Shown here: piece after piece, positions 25,430 to 37,212 of the stretch
Layout of the letters: the number at the start of each line of letters is the position of its first letter
How positions within the stretch are numbered: position 1 is the stretch's first letter
Source: Lactuca virosa
Lineage: Eukaryota > Streptophyta > Magnoliopsida > Asterales > Asteraceae
Length of the DNA stretch: 64,000 bases
NCBI GenBank assembly: GCA_928212115.1
Contig: CAKMRJ010005634.1
Coordinates: 117,787,785-117,851,784 of the forward strand
Direction of reading: 5' to 3'
The notes under the pieces: generated by a model
Seen by the model: only the letters and a program-made list of their open reading frames with translations
What the model was told of the DNA's origin: nothing
The model's database searches: none
Program-made: the position numbers and the translations under genes

Positions 25430-28012
25430 TGTAACGCCCGAAAATTCAGGATACACATAACTAATAATTATTAGAATTAAAATCCTTGAATAGGATAATC
25501 TATAGTCGTTCGCGATGTAGAGTATATAATACAAGTTTTGTATTAAGGAAAAATAGGAAAAATCAGCTGAATCGTCCGTAAATCGTAATATAAGTGCGCC
25601 AAAACATATATATTATTATATTTTTTGAAGTACACGTTGTCCCGATCCCGAAAATATAAATTTCGTAGAAATATGAGTCCATATGAATTAGATATGATTT
25701 TTATAAGATATAAAAGTCAGTCGCACACAAGGAATGTGTGACGTACAAAGGTAGTAGTACTCTTTAAGATATGAATTTTGGTAAAAAGAATACTAAAATT
25801 GGAGTCCGTACGAGAGAGTTATGATTTTTGCAAGATCATTAAATCTTATAAAAATAAGGACGAAAAATAAATTAAGAATTATCTAATGGAGTCTAAACGA
25901 AAGTTGTAGATCTCATTGAGGGATTTCCGGGGATATAAAGAATGTTGAAAACAGAGTCTGTATGAAGAAGTTATGGAATTTACAAAATCTGCGTTTTGCG
26001 CCCCACACGGTGCGTGCCAGGACCGCGATGCGCTCTACTAGAAGGTGAAAACACTGACCATGGAGAGCCTGTCACGTGGAAAAAAGTGGCTGGGGTGACG
26101 TCACCTTAAAATACACGACGTGCACCCCTTTTTCACGCTGCACACCTCAAAATCAACTATAAATAGGAGCCCAAGCCTCATTCATCCCTCTACCTCTTCT
26201 ATCATTCACTCTTGATTTCATTTGGTTCTAGCCTCATTTTCCTTAGTTTTAATCTTCGACGATGCCCTGCGACCCCTGAAGTAGTAGTAGTTAGCGTGTA
26301 GAAGCTCTGCCAGCGTAATTTCCTAACTTTTATCAGGAAGAACCTCTATTAGTTAAGCTAACACTCTAATCCTTTCAGTGTAACTTATATTTACAGTCAT
26401 AAGTCGTTATTTTGAACATATAAATAAGACTTATCAGTAATTCTATTTTGGTATATTGATTGATCTACTTATGGGAGTGATGTCTAGGCTGGATTTAGTT
26501 AGGTGTTTAAAGTGAGATTTCCAAATAGTATACTCTGTATACCAAATGGATCCTACCTCTGATATGATCCTACCTGGTTATTCCTTATTTTAGATCTTCA
26601 AGTAGACTTTGGGATTGTTGAGAAATCCAAACCCTTAGGATAATAGTTCCATGAAGTATGAAATTAGACTAAGACTTAGCGTTATATACATCTAGGTCTT
26701 TTGGAAAAAGGTGTAAGGCGAAACTCTGCCCAATTCACCAATCACAAGACACTTTGTCAAGTGAGTGCATAGTCCCTTTCATTAACATGATTTAATATAA
26801 GTATTAATTAAAATATTAAATATCTACTGGAAGTCGTATGTGAAGTATGTGCTTATTGCCTGGATTATATGATTGGATATATATACATAATGTGCTATGT
26901 GCGAACCAGATATGGTTCTATTTTATGTTAGGATAAACGAATAATATTATATAATGATATTAAAAGTAGACCGTTCAGAAGATAAATGACTAATAATACC
27001 TAATACTCTTATGGAATATATATACAATAACATAGGTTAGTGTCACCGAAGAATAGAGTTGGTATTAAAAGTTGGTTACATGCAATCTAACCAATTATAG
27101 GCATAAACTTAGACTTATGGAAGATACCTAGTTCAGTTAAGTTGGTATTAGGTAGTGTCATTAGGAGAATGTGTGTAACCTAGGAACGAAAGAGTAAAGT
27201 TTTGTTCCATGACACTATCAGGTGTCGATGTATGGTAGCTCCGTACATGATGACCATAAATGGTGGGTCCTAATCAGGCAACCGTTAGTGGTATTTTTGG
27301 TCATCTCTCAGAGTATGATGACAGCACTTGTCCATTCTAGGTGGTCTTATGAATTATTTTGTTAGTGTAGGCTCGTATTGTTTGTGTAGGCTCATAAACT
27401 ACAGGCGTAGATGAAATGTAATACCTTATTCATTAAATTACTCTGAAGGCTTGGGAGCGTTAAGACTTACACCGGCCAAGGGAGCCCCTAGCTATATAGT
27501 TAAACCCTTACCTTAAATGGTTCATCAGATAAATAATTCTCTATGATAATCTTGGACTAGGATCAGTGAGTATCAGTAGGAATAAATATGTAGGAATGTA
27601 TGACTATAAGGATTTAGTATGGTAACAATTGGTTTTGCGGGTTAATTAATTAAGGAATATTGTCATATCAATATTGTGGGATTGAAATCACTATGTATCT
27701 CAACAGGTTTCCCCAACCTGACCCACTCATTTTATATGCATCACAAGTATCAAGGCTTAAACTAATGGAATTTGATTAGGACACTGAGTGATTAATAGAC
27801 AACCCACAATAGTATTCAGGACCATCAGGTCTTTACGTTGTAACTTATGTATCTGCATTGATTATGACATCCTTATGGTTTTAACATTTTGGAAAATGAA
27901 CATTTGTAATCATAATGATATTTTGTATTGGGATTTTACGTAAAAATAAATAAATGACTTTAAAAGCATAAAGAAAAGTTTTAATTGGTTATGAAAATTA
28001 GAGGATGTCACA
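25430..28012 (+). repeat. 3' LTR of Gypsy element 1
   Basis: TATA box TATAAATA at 26158-26165. Contains a segment at about 25875-25995 absent from the 5' LTR, and a small duplicated GTGTAGGCTC block near 27365-27390. Confidence 0.95.
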
Positions 28013-28017
28013 TTTGT

Positions 28018-28150
28018 GCACCCGTTCTCTTTGTGAGACATTTTTCTTAGTGAAAAACCATCTTTGTGATAATCTTTGTTCTTTTGCTTTTCTGTTTTTC
28101 TATCATCTTTCTTTGTGGTTATACTTGTTTGTATCTGATCAAGCAAACCT
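28018..28150 (+). mobile_element. Right part of the interrupted Copia-type LTR
   Basis: Continues the LTR started at 19770 after the TTTGT duplication. It has TTCTTAGTGAAAAACC and CATCTTTGTGATAATC words similar in order to the LTR at 54495-53993. The right boundary is not clear. Confidence 0.4.
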
Positions 28151-28556
28151 TCAATTGGTTTCAGATTGGGTTTTCTGATACATTCAAGATATAATGTATT
28201 CTTCATTATATACAAAATCCTCTATTGCAATCAAGATCTCTCATTTTGTTGAAATAAGATCTGCAATAAGAAACCTTACTCATCATAATTTTCATTTGGT
28301 TTAGAATTGCGAATCAACACAAGAAATGATTGAAAAGCCAAATGTTGTGTTAAATAGAGAAATGTCTTCTGTTAGTAAAGGGCTAAAAAGAATAGCTCTA
28401 ATAATACGTATCAATGAAGCCCATACTAAGGAATGTGGTTGTGACTCTAGCATACGTAATGATGATATCTTCATCAAGCCTATGATTGATCAGAAAGTTA
28501 CCTCTCTCACTGATGAAATGGGCATGCCTTCTATGTCCCAAGGGTTTTTGCTTCTC

Positions 28557-28622
<66 letters not shown>

Positions 28623-29830
28623 CTTAAAAAATCCTTATTTTTGTATCAAATCTGAAACTTATAAAATTTCAAAACTCACAAAAATATGTTCTTTTCCTTT
28701 ATTATTTACTTACATCACTCACAAAAACTATAAATATAAACTTTTGGCTTGTGTTACCAACGAGGTATACATCGTTTGCTCTTATCTAACAAACACATTG
28801 TATTACCTTCGCTCCTATTTTTCTTGTCTTAGGATCTTCTGTCTTCAATTTGATATTGACTAGCCTTTCTTTCCTTTCAAAGAATAGATCAGCTAGTCAA
28901 AGCTTTTCTTCCTCTTGTTGCATGATATTGCTGTTGAAATTGGCTCTGCATCAGTTCCTTATCACTAACTCCTTATAATATGAAGCTTAGCGTTAGGTTG
29001 TGAGGTACGGAGTGTATTATGGTTGATACATGTAAAGAAAATAATTGCATCTAAACCTGTTTTTTTTTGGACACTCCTCTCACCCCTTTCTACAACCTAT
29101 TTCAGTTGCAATGGGATGAAGTGAAGCTTTGTAGCATGGTATGATTAGTTTCCATTGAAGCTCTCATTTCTACACCGATTCCCATATGAGATCCAAAGAA
29201 CACATTGTAATCAAAATGCTCCATATCTCTCATCTATCTGTCCTCAGCGCCTTGCTTCTTTGAGTCTCCTTCTGCTGGCATGCATAACTCAAAGGTCACA
29301 AATATTGGAACCGTGTAACTCATTGGTTACAAAGACTATATTGTTGAACTTTTCTGTTCTTGGTGAACATGATGTTTGGAATCCATTTGCAACAAATCAA
29401 TCTTTAAAGGCATTTTATGTATGTGATGTATTTTGATGTATTTGATCGTGTTTGTGTATTCTTTTATAGACAGTGCTGAGGGGAAGATATCTTGGAGAAA
29501 GGGAACTTATTAATGGCTTTTCATGTCAAAACATTTGTTGTATCAGTTCTTTATTACATTTCTGAAAAAGATGCATGGTTATCGTTTTTGAAAACCTCCT
29601 TATTTGACTAATTCTTTTGTTTTATTTGTTTATTTGTTTTATTTCTTATTATTTTTCATTGTACCTTGTTAATAGAAATTATTGTGAATCCCTGATTCTA
29701 GACTGCAACTTAACTCTATGATACGAAAGTTAAACCACTTTCTGTTGATGAGATGACATTGTTTATGATTCACGCTAATTTTACCTCAACGTGATTGAAA
29801 ACATTCCATTTGTCTCATAAATCTTTTCCT
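28151..29830. other. Non-coding stretch with no recognised gene
   Basis: Open frames at 28326-28655 and 29155-29436 (plus) have no recognised domain. The first is partly made of the AT microsatellite at 28560-28620 read as repeated Ile-Tyr. I see no element termini. Confidence 0.5.
28560..28620. repeat. (AT)n microsatellite
   Basis: AT dinucleotide run. Confidence 0.97.
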
Positions 29831-30300
29831 TTAAAGCTTTACGAATCAACGTATGAAACCAGAAGCTGATGAGAGCTTGAAAAATATGTGCTGATGGTTA
29901 GGCTATGTACCGTAGCTTATCACACACAACATTCCTTTCTTACCCTATCTTCTTCTTTAAAGTTTCATGATTCAACGTATAATACCAGACGTTGATGAGA
30001 ACTTGACAAATCTGTGCCGATGAGTATATCATTTATTGTGATGTATTACATGCACATATCCATTCTCGCCCTATTTTTTTTATCTATGAGGTTTATGATT
30101 AACTATATTTGCCATACGTTGATAAAACTTCGACACTCTATGCCGATAGGTACACTAAAACACCATAGTGTATTACACACATCTATCCTCTCTTGTCCAT
30201 GTTCTTCTAATTAAAGAAGTTTATGATTTAGCGTAACAAACCATATGCTGACGAGACTTCGCAAAACTATGTCAATGATTCATAGCAAAATTGCATGCCA
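29831..30300. repeat. Minisatellite, about four diverged 126-bp units
   Basis: A unit of the form TTTAAAGTTTCATGATTCAACG, then ACCAGACGTTGATGAGAACTT, then TGCCGATG, then ATTACACACATC starts near 29831, 29956, 30084 and 30211, a period of 125-127 bases. The copies differ at many positions, so the array is old. A fainter fifth unit may precede 29831. Confidence 0.8.
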
Positions 30301-30518
30301 TCAGAAGACATCACAATCTTGACTATTTTTCGTTGTAACTATCAATACGTAGATACTTTCTGCTGTGTTGTGTGTCTCACTAACATATTGGTACATTTAC
30401 AATAACAACAACATTTTGATGACGATCAAAATGTGTACCTATATCTTGGGAATGGATATTTTTCGGCGCCTTTGTCTCCAATAATGATTACATGAAAAAT
30501 GGAAGGTTTTTTTTTTAC

Positions 30519-30525
30519 TATAAAT
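30519..30525 (+). promoter_or_regulatory. TATA box upstream of the 30658 ORF
   Basis: TATAAAT about 140 bases before the ATG at 30658, followed by a C/T-rich untranslated-leader-like stretch (TCTCTC, CTTCAAGATCTTCAAGC). Confidence 0.5.
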
Positions 30526-30657
30526 TAAATATTTCTCTGTCGTATGTCACTTTTACAACTCTTTTAAGCATTCGAAGCTAATTCTCTCAAAAGCTCTCTC
30601 GATTATTATATTCTCTGCTTCAAGATCTTCAAGCTCAAGTTATCCTCTGATTTCAAC

Positions 30658-30883
30658 ATGTCTCGTGTTCTATTTATGGTTGCTTCGGCTGCTAATGTCA
30701 TTAGAGGCCCCAATGCTCTCGATGCTCCTATCGTTGTTCAAGCAAACAATGTTGCTTTCTCCGATGTCATCCCCAATCAACATCTAAACTCATGCATCGA
30801 GGACTTCGTCAACTACATAAAAAGCTATCCTCTTCACCATACATTCTGCGATGTTCTAGAGCACTTCTTCCATAAACAAGTGT
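30658..30883 (+). pseudogene. ORF start interrupted by an LTR insertion
   Basis: A 75-codon frame from ATG 30658 ends only because the TGTAAC terminus of the LTR (30881) supplies the stop; the last native codon is at 30880. The protein has an ALDAPIVVQ region and a helix with FVNYIKSYPLHHTFCDV. That pattern (hydrophobic helix, then SPL/YPL) weakly resembles the start of the extra ORF of the Copia at 47891 (VVECLNYSPLVIAL). It may therefore be the beginning of another Copia's extra ORF rather than a host gene. The downstream part is not found in the window. The TATA box and leader at 30519 support a true start. Confidence 0.5.
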
Positions 30884-31734
30884 AACATACACGTTCAATT
30901 ATCGTGTTTTGTTAGTTTAAAAATGAATATTATTAAATAGTATATGGTTTTGAGTATTGAATTCTAACAAGATAGTTTTATGAGAATTGAAGTAAAACTA
31001 TGTTTAGAATCATTCGGGAAGTATTGGAAGTCTTATGAGATTCTAATCAAAAGTCAAATATTGAAATTAACGAAAATGTAAAATTTAAGTTGGAAATAAT
31101 AAGTAAAAATAATGTTATTGAAAGTTGTAAATTATCTCGTTAAAAACGTTTAGGCGAAAACCTCATCGAAATCCGAGTTATAACGAAGAAGTTATGACTT
31201 ATTGAAGTTTCGCGACAGAACCGACACGACGCCTTATGAGGTAAAAAGTGAGTTTACGATAAACTACTTTTTAGCTTTAGTGATGTAAATGAAAGTCGTA
31301 GTATTCGTTAAACCGATAATTTTTATAAAAAGAACGTCCAAATCTGACTTCGTATAAGGAAGTTATGATATTTCTAAGATTCGGCATAGCAGTACACAGC
31401 CCGAAACTCGAAATAAAGATCAAGTGATTTTTAGCCGATACAACTTAAACAATAATCAAAGGTCTCGTTAATAGTAGTACAATGGTAAAAAGACAGACGA
31501 AAACGGACGTCGGATGAAGAAGTTATGAATTTTAACGGACTTTTCCTGTCCCAGCTCGTTAAAAATAGAACTTTAAAAATGAATTCAAAATTAGTCGACG
31601 GAGTCTAAACAAAAGTTGTAGAGCATAATTTCACCTATGCGTGGGTATAATGTACGTCAAAAACGGAGTTCGTATGCAAACGTTATGAATTTTTGAAATT
31701 TATGGCACAAACTTCGAGGCTGGTCCGAAGGAGT

Positions 31735-31920
31735 ACGCCCAGCGTACTCGTGTAAGAGATCCGGAGTCTGTCACCCTCCCTACTCCTTCGCATGAATGTC
31801 ACGTGTCGTAGCCTTGACGCGTCCGAGCTGATCCACTTTGTACGCCCAACGTACGAAGTTACGCCCAACGAAAGATGTGCGAGGCAGTACGCCCCGCGTA
31901 CCGAGGAATTACACCCAACG
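31735..31920. repeat. GTACGC palindrome cluster upstream of the LTR1 TATA boxes
   Basis: About five copies or half-copies of GTACGCCCAGCGTAC / GTACGCCCAACGTAC / TTACGCCCAACG. Same motif family as in the solo LTR at 17040-17130 and 18083-18240. Confidence 0.8.
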
Positions 31921-31941
31921 TAATTAGGTGCTTTGGTCCGC

Positions 31942-32110
31942 TATAAATAGGTTGCGAGGCTCCCCGATTTAAGGTTACAAAATTTACACTTTTACACCCT
32001 CTTTCATCTGTCTAATTAGCCTAACACCCCCCCGAAGCCTATAAATAGGTTGCGAGGCTCCCCGATTTCAGGTTACAAAATTTACACTTTTACACCCCCC
32101 GCTATAAATA
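31942..32110 (+). promoter_or_regulatory. Triplicated TATA-box segment of LTR1
   Basis: TATAAATAGGTTGCGAGGCT followed by CCCCGATTT and GGTTACAAAATTTACAC occurs three times, starting at 31942, 32040 and 32103. Copies one and three are followed by the same CTCTTTCATCTGTC leader. LTR2 has a single copy at 38295. Confidence 0.93.
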
Positions 32111-33228
32111 GGTTGCGAGGCTCCCCGATTTAAGGTTACAAAATTTACACTTTTACACCCTCTTTCATCTGTCTAATTAGCCTACCACCCCCCGAAGCCT
32201 AGGAAACACCCTGCCACCCAAAGCAAGTCCCGACGCACCGAAGATCCCGAGAAAATAATATTTTCAGTCGAAACTCTGCCCACACAAAGCCCGGTTTTCA
32301 ACTAAAATCCCCGGTTTCGTCAAAGAAAGTCATTTTTAGAGGCGAAGTGCTGCCCAAATTATCATTTTATCATTCGGTTATTTCACGGTGAGTTCAATAT
32401 AGGGACAACTGTATGTTATGTGTTATATGTTCAATGTGTTTTCCTGTGTTATTCTGGTTTTATACCTTTGGCTATGTAGAAAATGACTCGTATAACTTCT
32501 GGTATTGGCTTTGAGCCTTTGGCCATGTAGAGCATGTCTCGTATTATTCTGGTATCAGAGCTATACCTTTGACCATGAAGTGAATGACTAAGCATCACTT
32601 TGGTACTGGTATGTAACCTTTGTCCATGAAGTGAAAGATTAAGCATCACTTTGGCATTGGCAGAAGGCTAGGTAGGGCTGAAAAGCTTGTAAAGTGCTAG
32701 CAAAATGTTTATTCAGAAATCGTTTATTTTTCCATTCCACATGGGCAGAAGTCTTATTGATGTATATCAAGTTGAAATTGTTAGGTCTCATTGATTGTAA
32801 ATCTTTGAATCAGATTATTTGTTGATATGGAAAGCATGTCATATGATACTCATGTGCCTTTGTTGTTCTTTGTCCCCCTTTGTTTCTGTCATGTTGATAT
32901 ATATATGGCATAACGTTATATTGTAACTGTTATTGAACTCACTAAGCATCACCGCTTATCCATCTCAGTGTTTAACTATTGCAGGTGATATGCATCCAGT
33001 ATAGTTATGTACTGTTAGAAGATGTAGAATAGATAATATTATAACTTTTGTATTTAGTGTATAAATTCTTGGGAAATTATGTAATATATAAAACTTTGTA
33101 AAAAACTCGTTAGGCGGTTTGTATCCAGTCTTTTGTAATAAGACCATATATGTAAAATCTGTTTATGAATATGCGTGTAGCATGTTTGGAATAATATTGT
33201 AAAGTTTAGAAAGGGGTTCTTTCAATCA

Positions 33229-33240
33229 TGGTATCAGAGC
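33229..33240 (+). other. Primer-binding site of Gypsy element 2
   Basis: TGGTATCAGAGC, four bases after the LTR1 end; matches initiator tRNA-Met. Confidence 0.92.
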
Positions 33241-33639
33241 AGTAGTTTAAGTGAACTAAATACCACAGACTCATATTTAGACTTAAACCGTCGAAAGTTC
33301 AATATATGAACGGATTCATTAGGAGTATATGGATACAAACCATAGGAAAGAATTAAGTGGAGTATTGGATAATGATTAATCTTAATATTTCAAAGTACTA
33401 AGCTACTTCAAAATTTTTAGAGCATTAGTTTAAGCGAACTAGGAATTGTAAGGATTTCTAGGCTTAAGCTTGAATTGGTAAGTAATGATGGTACGATTTG
33501 TGCCTAGTATACTTTAGGTTGAATACCTCACTTGCTATAGTGTGCACTAGCATACTTTAAGGGAGATGCCTTATATGCTAATATGTGCTAAAAGATAAAT
33601 AATATACCCGAAAGCGCGAACATGACTTAGAGATATGTG

Positions 33640-34230
33640 GTGCCATACTTTCTGTTTCGAAGCATCCACGTGTCAATCGAACTGTTTCTGTTTCCTCTAT
33701 TCCATCGGCTCAATCTGCTCGATCTGATTCTAGCAGACAAGTACAATCTCATAATACCTTTCGTGGCCGCGGTAGGTCACAATCTTTTTCTCTTCAGTCA
33801 CCATCGTGTCAAAAATGTGGAAAGAATTACCAGGGTCAATGAGGAACAGAAAAGGACCGGTGATTTGTTATGGATGCGGAGAAAAGGGTCACACGAAGCA
33901 CATTTTCCCGAGGAAGAATGTTACATGCTATGCTTGTGGTGTTACTGGCCATAGGAAACGTTTCTTCCCTACTCTTATTAGCCAAATGGAGGGAAATCAA
34001 GCTTCCGTTCAACAACCGATGAGTACTTCAACTAAAATGGAGGAAGTGCCAATAGCTAAGGGGCCATGCATTTCAGATTATTGTAGAGGAGGCACACGAG
34101 GACCGGAATGTTGTGACCGGTACATTTCTCGTCAATTCTAGACCTGCTCACATCTTCTTTGATTTTGGTGCCTCAGATTCTTTTGTGTCTCATGAATTTG
34201 CGCATTCTTTTACAAATTGCTTGTTATACA
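33640..34230 (+). pseudogene. Gypsy gag C-terminus and protease relic
   Basis: Frames shift several times. 33650-33840 encodes a Ser/Arg/Gln-rich gag tail ending in the start of a knuckle (CQKCGKN). 33860-33975 (another frame) has two knuckles, CYGCGEKGHTKHIF and CYACGVTGHRKRFF, both with Phe in place of the last Cys. The protease region near 34140-34200 reads RPAHIFFDFGASDSFVS; the catalytic DSG is DFG. The N-terminal gag core is not visible. Inactive. Confidence 0.85.
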
Positions 34231-36284
34231 TTCACCCAACCGTTTCATGTAAATACCGCGGGAAGTGTATCAATACTTGCTGATAAAATCTATACAGATT
34301 GTGTCATAGAAATAGAAGGATATAAATTTTCTTGTTAACCTGATTCTTATCTCCTTGCCCAACTTTGATATCATTCTCGGCATGAAACATTTCAAGATGA
34401 TAAGGAGACTTACGATAGTTGACATCGATAACTTCATAAATAAATGGTCAAGGGATATCGTAAAATAAAACCTATCAAGTGATACCGTAAATAGTGTATT
34501 AATACCTATAGAGTGGTGTTGTACATTCAAACTATGTTTGATGAAATAACAACACCTTTGGAGGAAGTTGTGTGTTTAAAGTACATTCGGACGAGATGAA
34601 TGTTTTGGTGTAATCCATGAAGTTGTTCCACCGCTCACCAAATTGAAGCAGTGATTGCTTACAGAGTTAGAAGAGTTGAAGATGGTGATAAATACTTCGA
34701 AGATATCAAAATTGATGTTGTGCAAGATTTAGAAGAATTCAGTGAAGATCAAAGGAAAGGCTAACAAAGTTTTCAGACTCAATAGGCCAAGACCTTGCCT
34801 AACATTGTGATGTAGTATGCAGTTTGAGTAGTATGGTAAGAGCTGATATGTAACCCTATACAAGATGCTCAGACTTAGTATTTAATAATATTGAGTGACA
34901 ATTGACTTCTATCACATCCTTATGAAAGTTCCAAAGTGTGTTAAGCCGACTTTAACATACTTGATTAGGATGGTGAAACGAGTCATTTAGTTAGGCTGAA
35001 TGACTTACTAGTCAGAGTAAGGTAGAGTACATAGTTGAAGAAGATATACACTCATAGTGTTGTATGAGAAGAGATGTTGTTGTTAGGAATGACAGGGAAC
35101 CAAGTCGAAGCTAGTAGAACATGCTGAGATGCAGTTAAAATGCAGACTTCCTAGGACAGATTCCTATGAAGTAGACTTAAAAGATACATCTATGAGAAGA
35201 AAATTTTGTTATATAAAGGAATGATGACGTCATGAAAGGATAATGAAATGAATAAATGTGCATGGTGACTTGCATGAGTTAGAAGATGATACAGATAGTT
35301 GGAGATCGTTTGTCTCCACACTACTAGAGTAAATTCTGGTATAGTGTGTCTTGTAAAGTAGACACTACACGAGAAAGAATTTATATGAAGAATTTGGAAG
35401 TGAAATTCTTATCGACCTAGGAAAAATATTAGGATATGCTAGATCGAGCTTATGCATAAAAAGAATTCTAGAAGGTGAATTTAAGAAATCCAAGATATGT
35501 TTGATAGAAACGTGAAATCCCTAGTTGAGTCTATGAGAAATTGTTGTATGTACTTGTTTGAACACACTCAGGTGTGAAAAGTTGCTTTGTGAAAACTTTT
35601 GAATGGTGACTTGGAAACTTCGAGACAATACTTGGGACGAGTATGAGTAGGTGTGAATAGTAGTAGAGGCCTATACTACTGGAAGCACATGACTCACACT
35701 TGGATCAGGGAAAGTCACAAGGTTACCAAAAAATTAGTAATCGATTCCGTTTTGTTCGAGTATGTCATTACCTTCGTTTCGTTGATGACTAAGAAAATGA
35801 TTTTTCGTTCAAACCTTAGTGGTCGTAAAGAATCGAGTTCGATTAATATAGATCTGCAAAGTGAATTGATTGGTTCAGAGAACCATGTCTTGTGCAACGA
35901 CGAAACTTCAGTCGGAAGATTGAAGAAGGAGATGGTCGAGGTAGTTGATAAAAGTATAACAACCTTCATTAAAGGATAAAGCAACCATTAGCTAGAAATG
36001 ATACTAGTTATGAAGATATTATATCACATTAGAACATGAAGGAAGGTTTCTTCTATGATAGTGTTTGACTAATAGAAATAAGAGTATAGTTCGTTATCTG
36101 TCTTTTACGTTATGAAATCTATGGTCATGATAATATGACCATTCGAGTTGTTGTTATAGAAAAAGTAAAGACCTTATCTTGAGTTGAGTCTTTAAACCCA
36201 AATTTAAGAAGGATCAAGAGTCTGCAATGAGAAGAGAGTGCAAGTTTGAGCACCACCATCAATTAAGAAGTCCAAGAGTTTGTT
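34231..36284 (+). other. Internal region of Gypsy element 2 with no RT
   Basis: Two kilobases where RT-RNase H should be contain no RT motif in any frame. Several blocks are shared with 24600-25300 of Gypsy element 1. Confidence 0.75.
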
Positions 36285-37150
36285 TAACAAGTCAAAGCGG
36301 AGCACCAAAAGCCATATGGAATTCCAGAAGCTCCAATGGAGAAATACGCACAAGTATACTTGGATAAAACTGTTGCGAGACATGCTGTGCCGCTAAAGAT
36401 TACTTCCGATCGTGATAGTAGCTTTAGTTCTCATTCTTGGGCAAGTATGCAATGTGAATTGGGATCTCGTGTCACTCTCAGCACAGCTTATTATTCCCAA
36501 TTAGATGGTCAGAAGGAGAGAATAATCAAAACAGTAGAAAATATATTGAAGGTATATGAAGTACTATATGGGCGTAAATGTCGTACTCCATATTGTTAAC
36601 GTGATGTAAGACAGAAAGTCCTTGGTGGTCCTGAAATGATTCAAGACACCACTAATAAGATTCAAATTGTATGAGAAAGAATGAAAGCGGCCCAGGATCA
36701 ACAAAAAGTCCTATGCAGTAAAGAGAAGACGACCTATAGAACTCCAGGTTGGATGAATTCGTAATGTTGAAGGTATCCCCATGGAAAGGCATTATGCGAT
36801 TTGGGAAGAAAGGAAAATTGAGTACTAGAATTGTTGGTCCTTTTCAAAATAATCGAGAAAATTGGTAAGCAAGCATATCGTTTAGAATTGCCCGAAAATT
36901 TGGCAGGTATTCATGACGTGTTTCATGTAAGTTATATGCGTAAATGTTTAAGCATATATGACGAAACGATTCCGTTATCCGAGGTGAAACTGGATAATAA
37001 ATTAAGATATGTAGAAGAGCCCGAAGAGATTATAAACGAGCGAACGGTTGATCTACGTAATAAAGAAGTAAGAGCTAGTGCTTATTAAGTGGAAACACCA
37101 TCGAGGCCCAAATTATACTTGGGAACATAAAAATGAGATAAGAACGAAAT
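36285..37150 (+). pseudogene. Integrase relic (core and C-terminal domain)
   Basis: 36285-36599 begins with a KAEHQKPYG-like motif and has the core SDRDSSF (second catalytic Asp) and LDGQKERIIKT (catalytic Glu). A stop and frameshift follow. 36770-37088 holds the C-terminal domain: GPFQ.IEKIG..AYRLELP and IHDVFHVSYMRKCL. A degraded segment corresponding to LRNKE...KWKHH...TWE follows, where chromoviruses carry their chromodomain-like tail. The first catalytic Asp region is lost. This domain order is Gypsy, chromovirus/Tekay-like by memory. Confidence 0.88.
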
Positions 37151-37195
37151 ATCCCCATTTTGTTTAAATCGTTCTCATTTCGGGGACAAAATCCT

Positions 37196-37212
37196 CAAAA
37201 GGAGGAGGTATT
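37196..37212 (+). other. Polypurine tract of Gypsy element 2
   Basis: AAAAGGAGGAGG followed by TATT, directly before LTR2. Confidence 0.75.

Larger units (their letters stand above)
30881..33224 (+). repeat. LTR1 of Gypsy element 2, with triplicated core promoter
   Basis: 2344 bp, TGTAACATACACG...TTCTTTCA. Three copies of a TATA-box segment occur (TATAAATA at 31942, 32040 and 32103), while LTR2 has one. GTACGCCCAGCGTAC-type palindromes lie at 31735-31920, just upstream. Confidence 0.93.

Noticed and set aside
29155..29436. 93-codon plus-strand frame as a gene
   Set aside because: No recognised domain, no promoter, codon use like the surrounding non-coding DNA.
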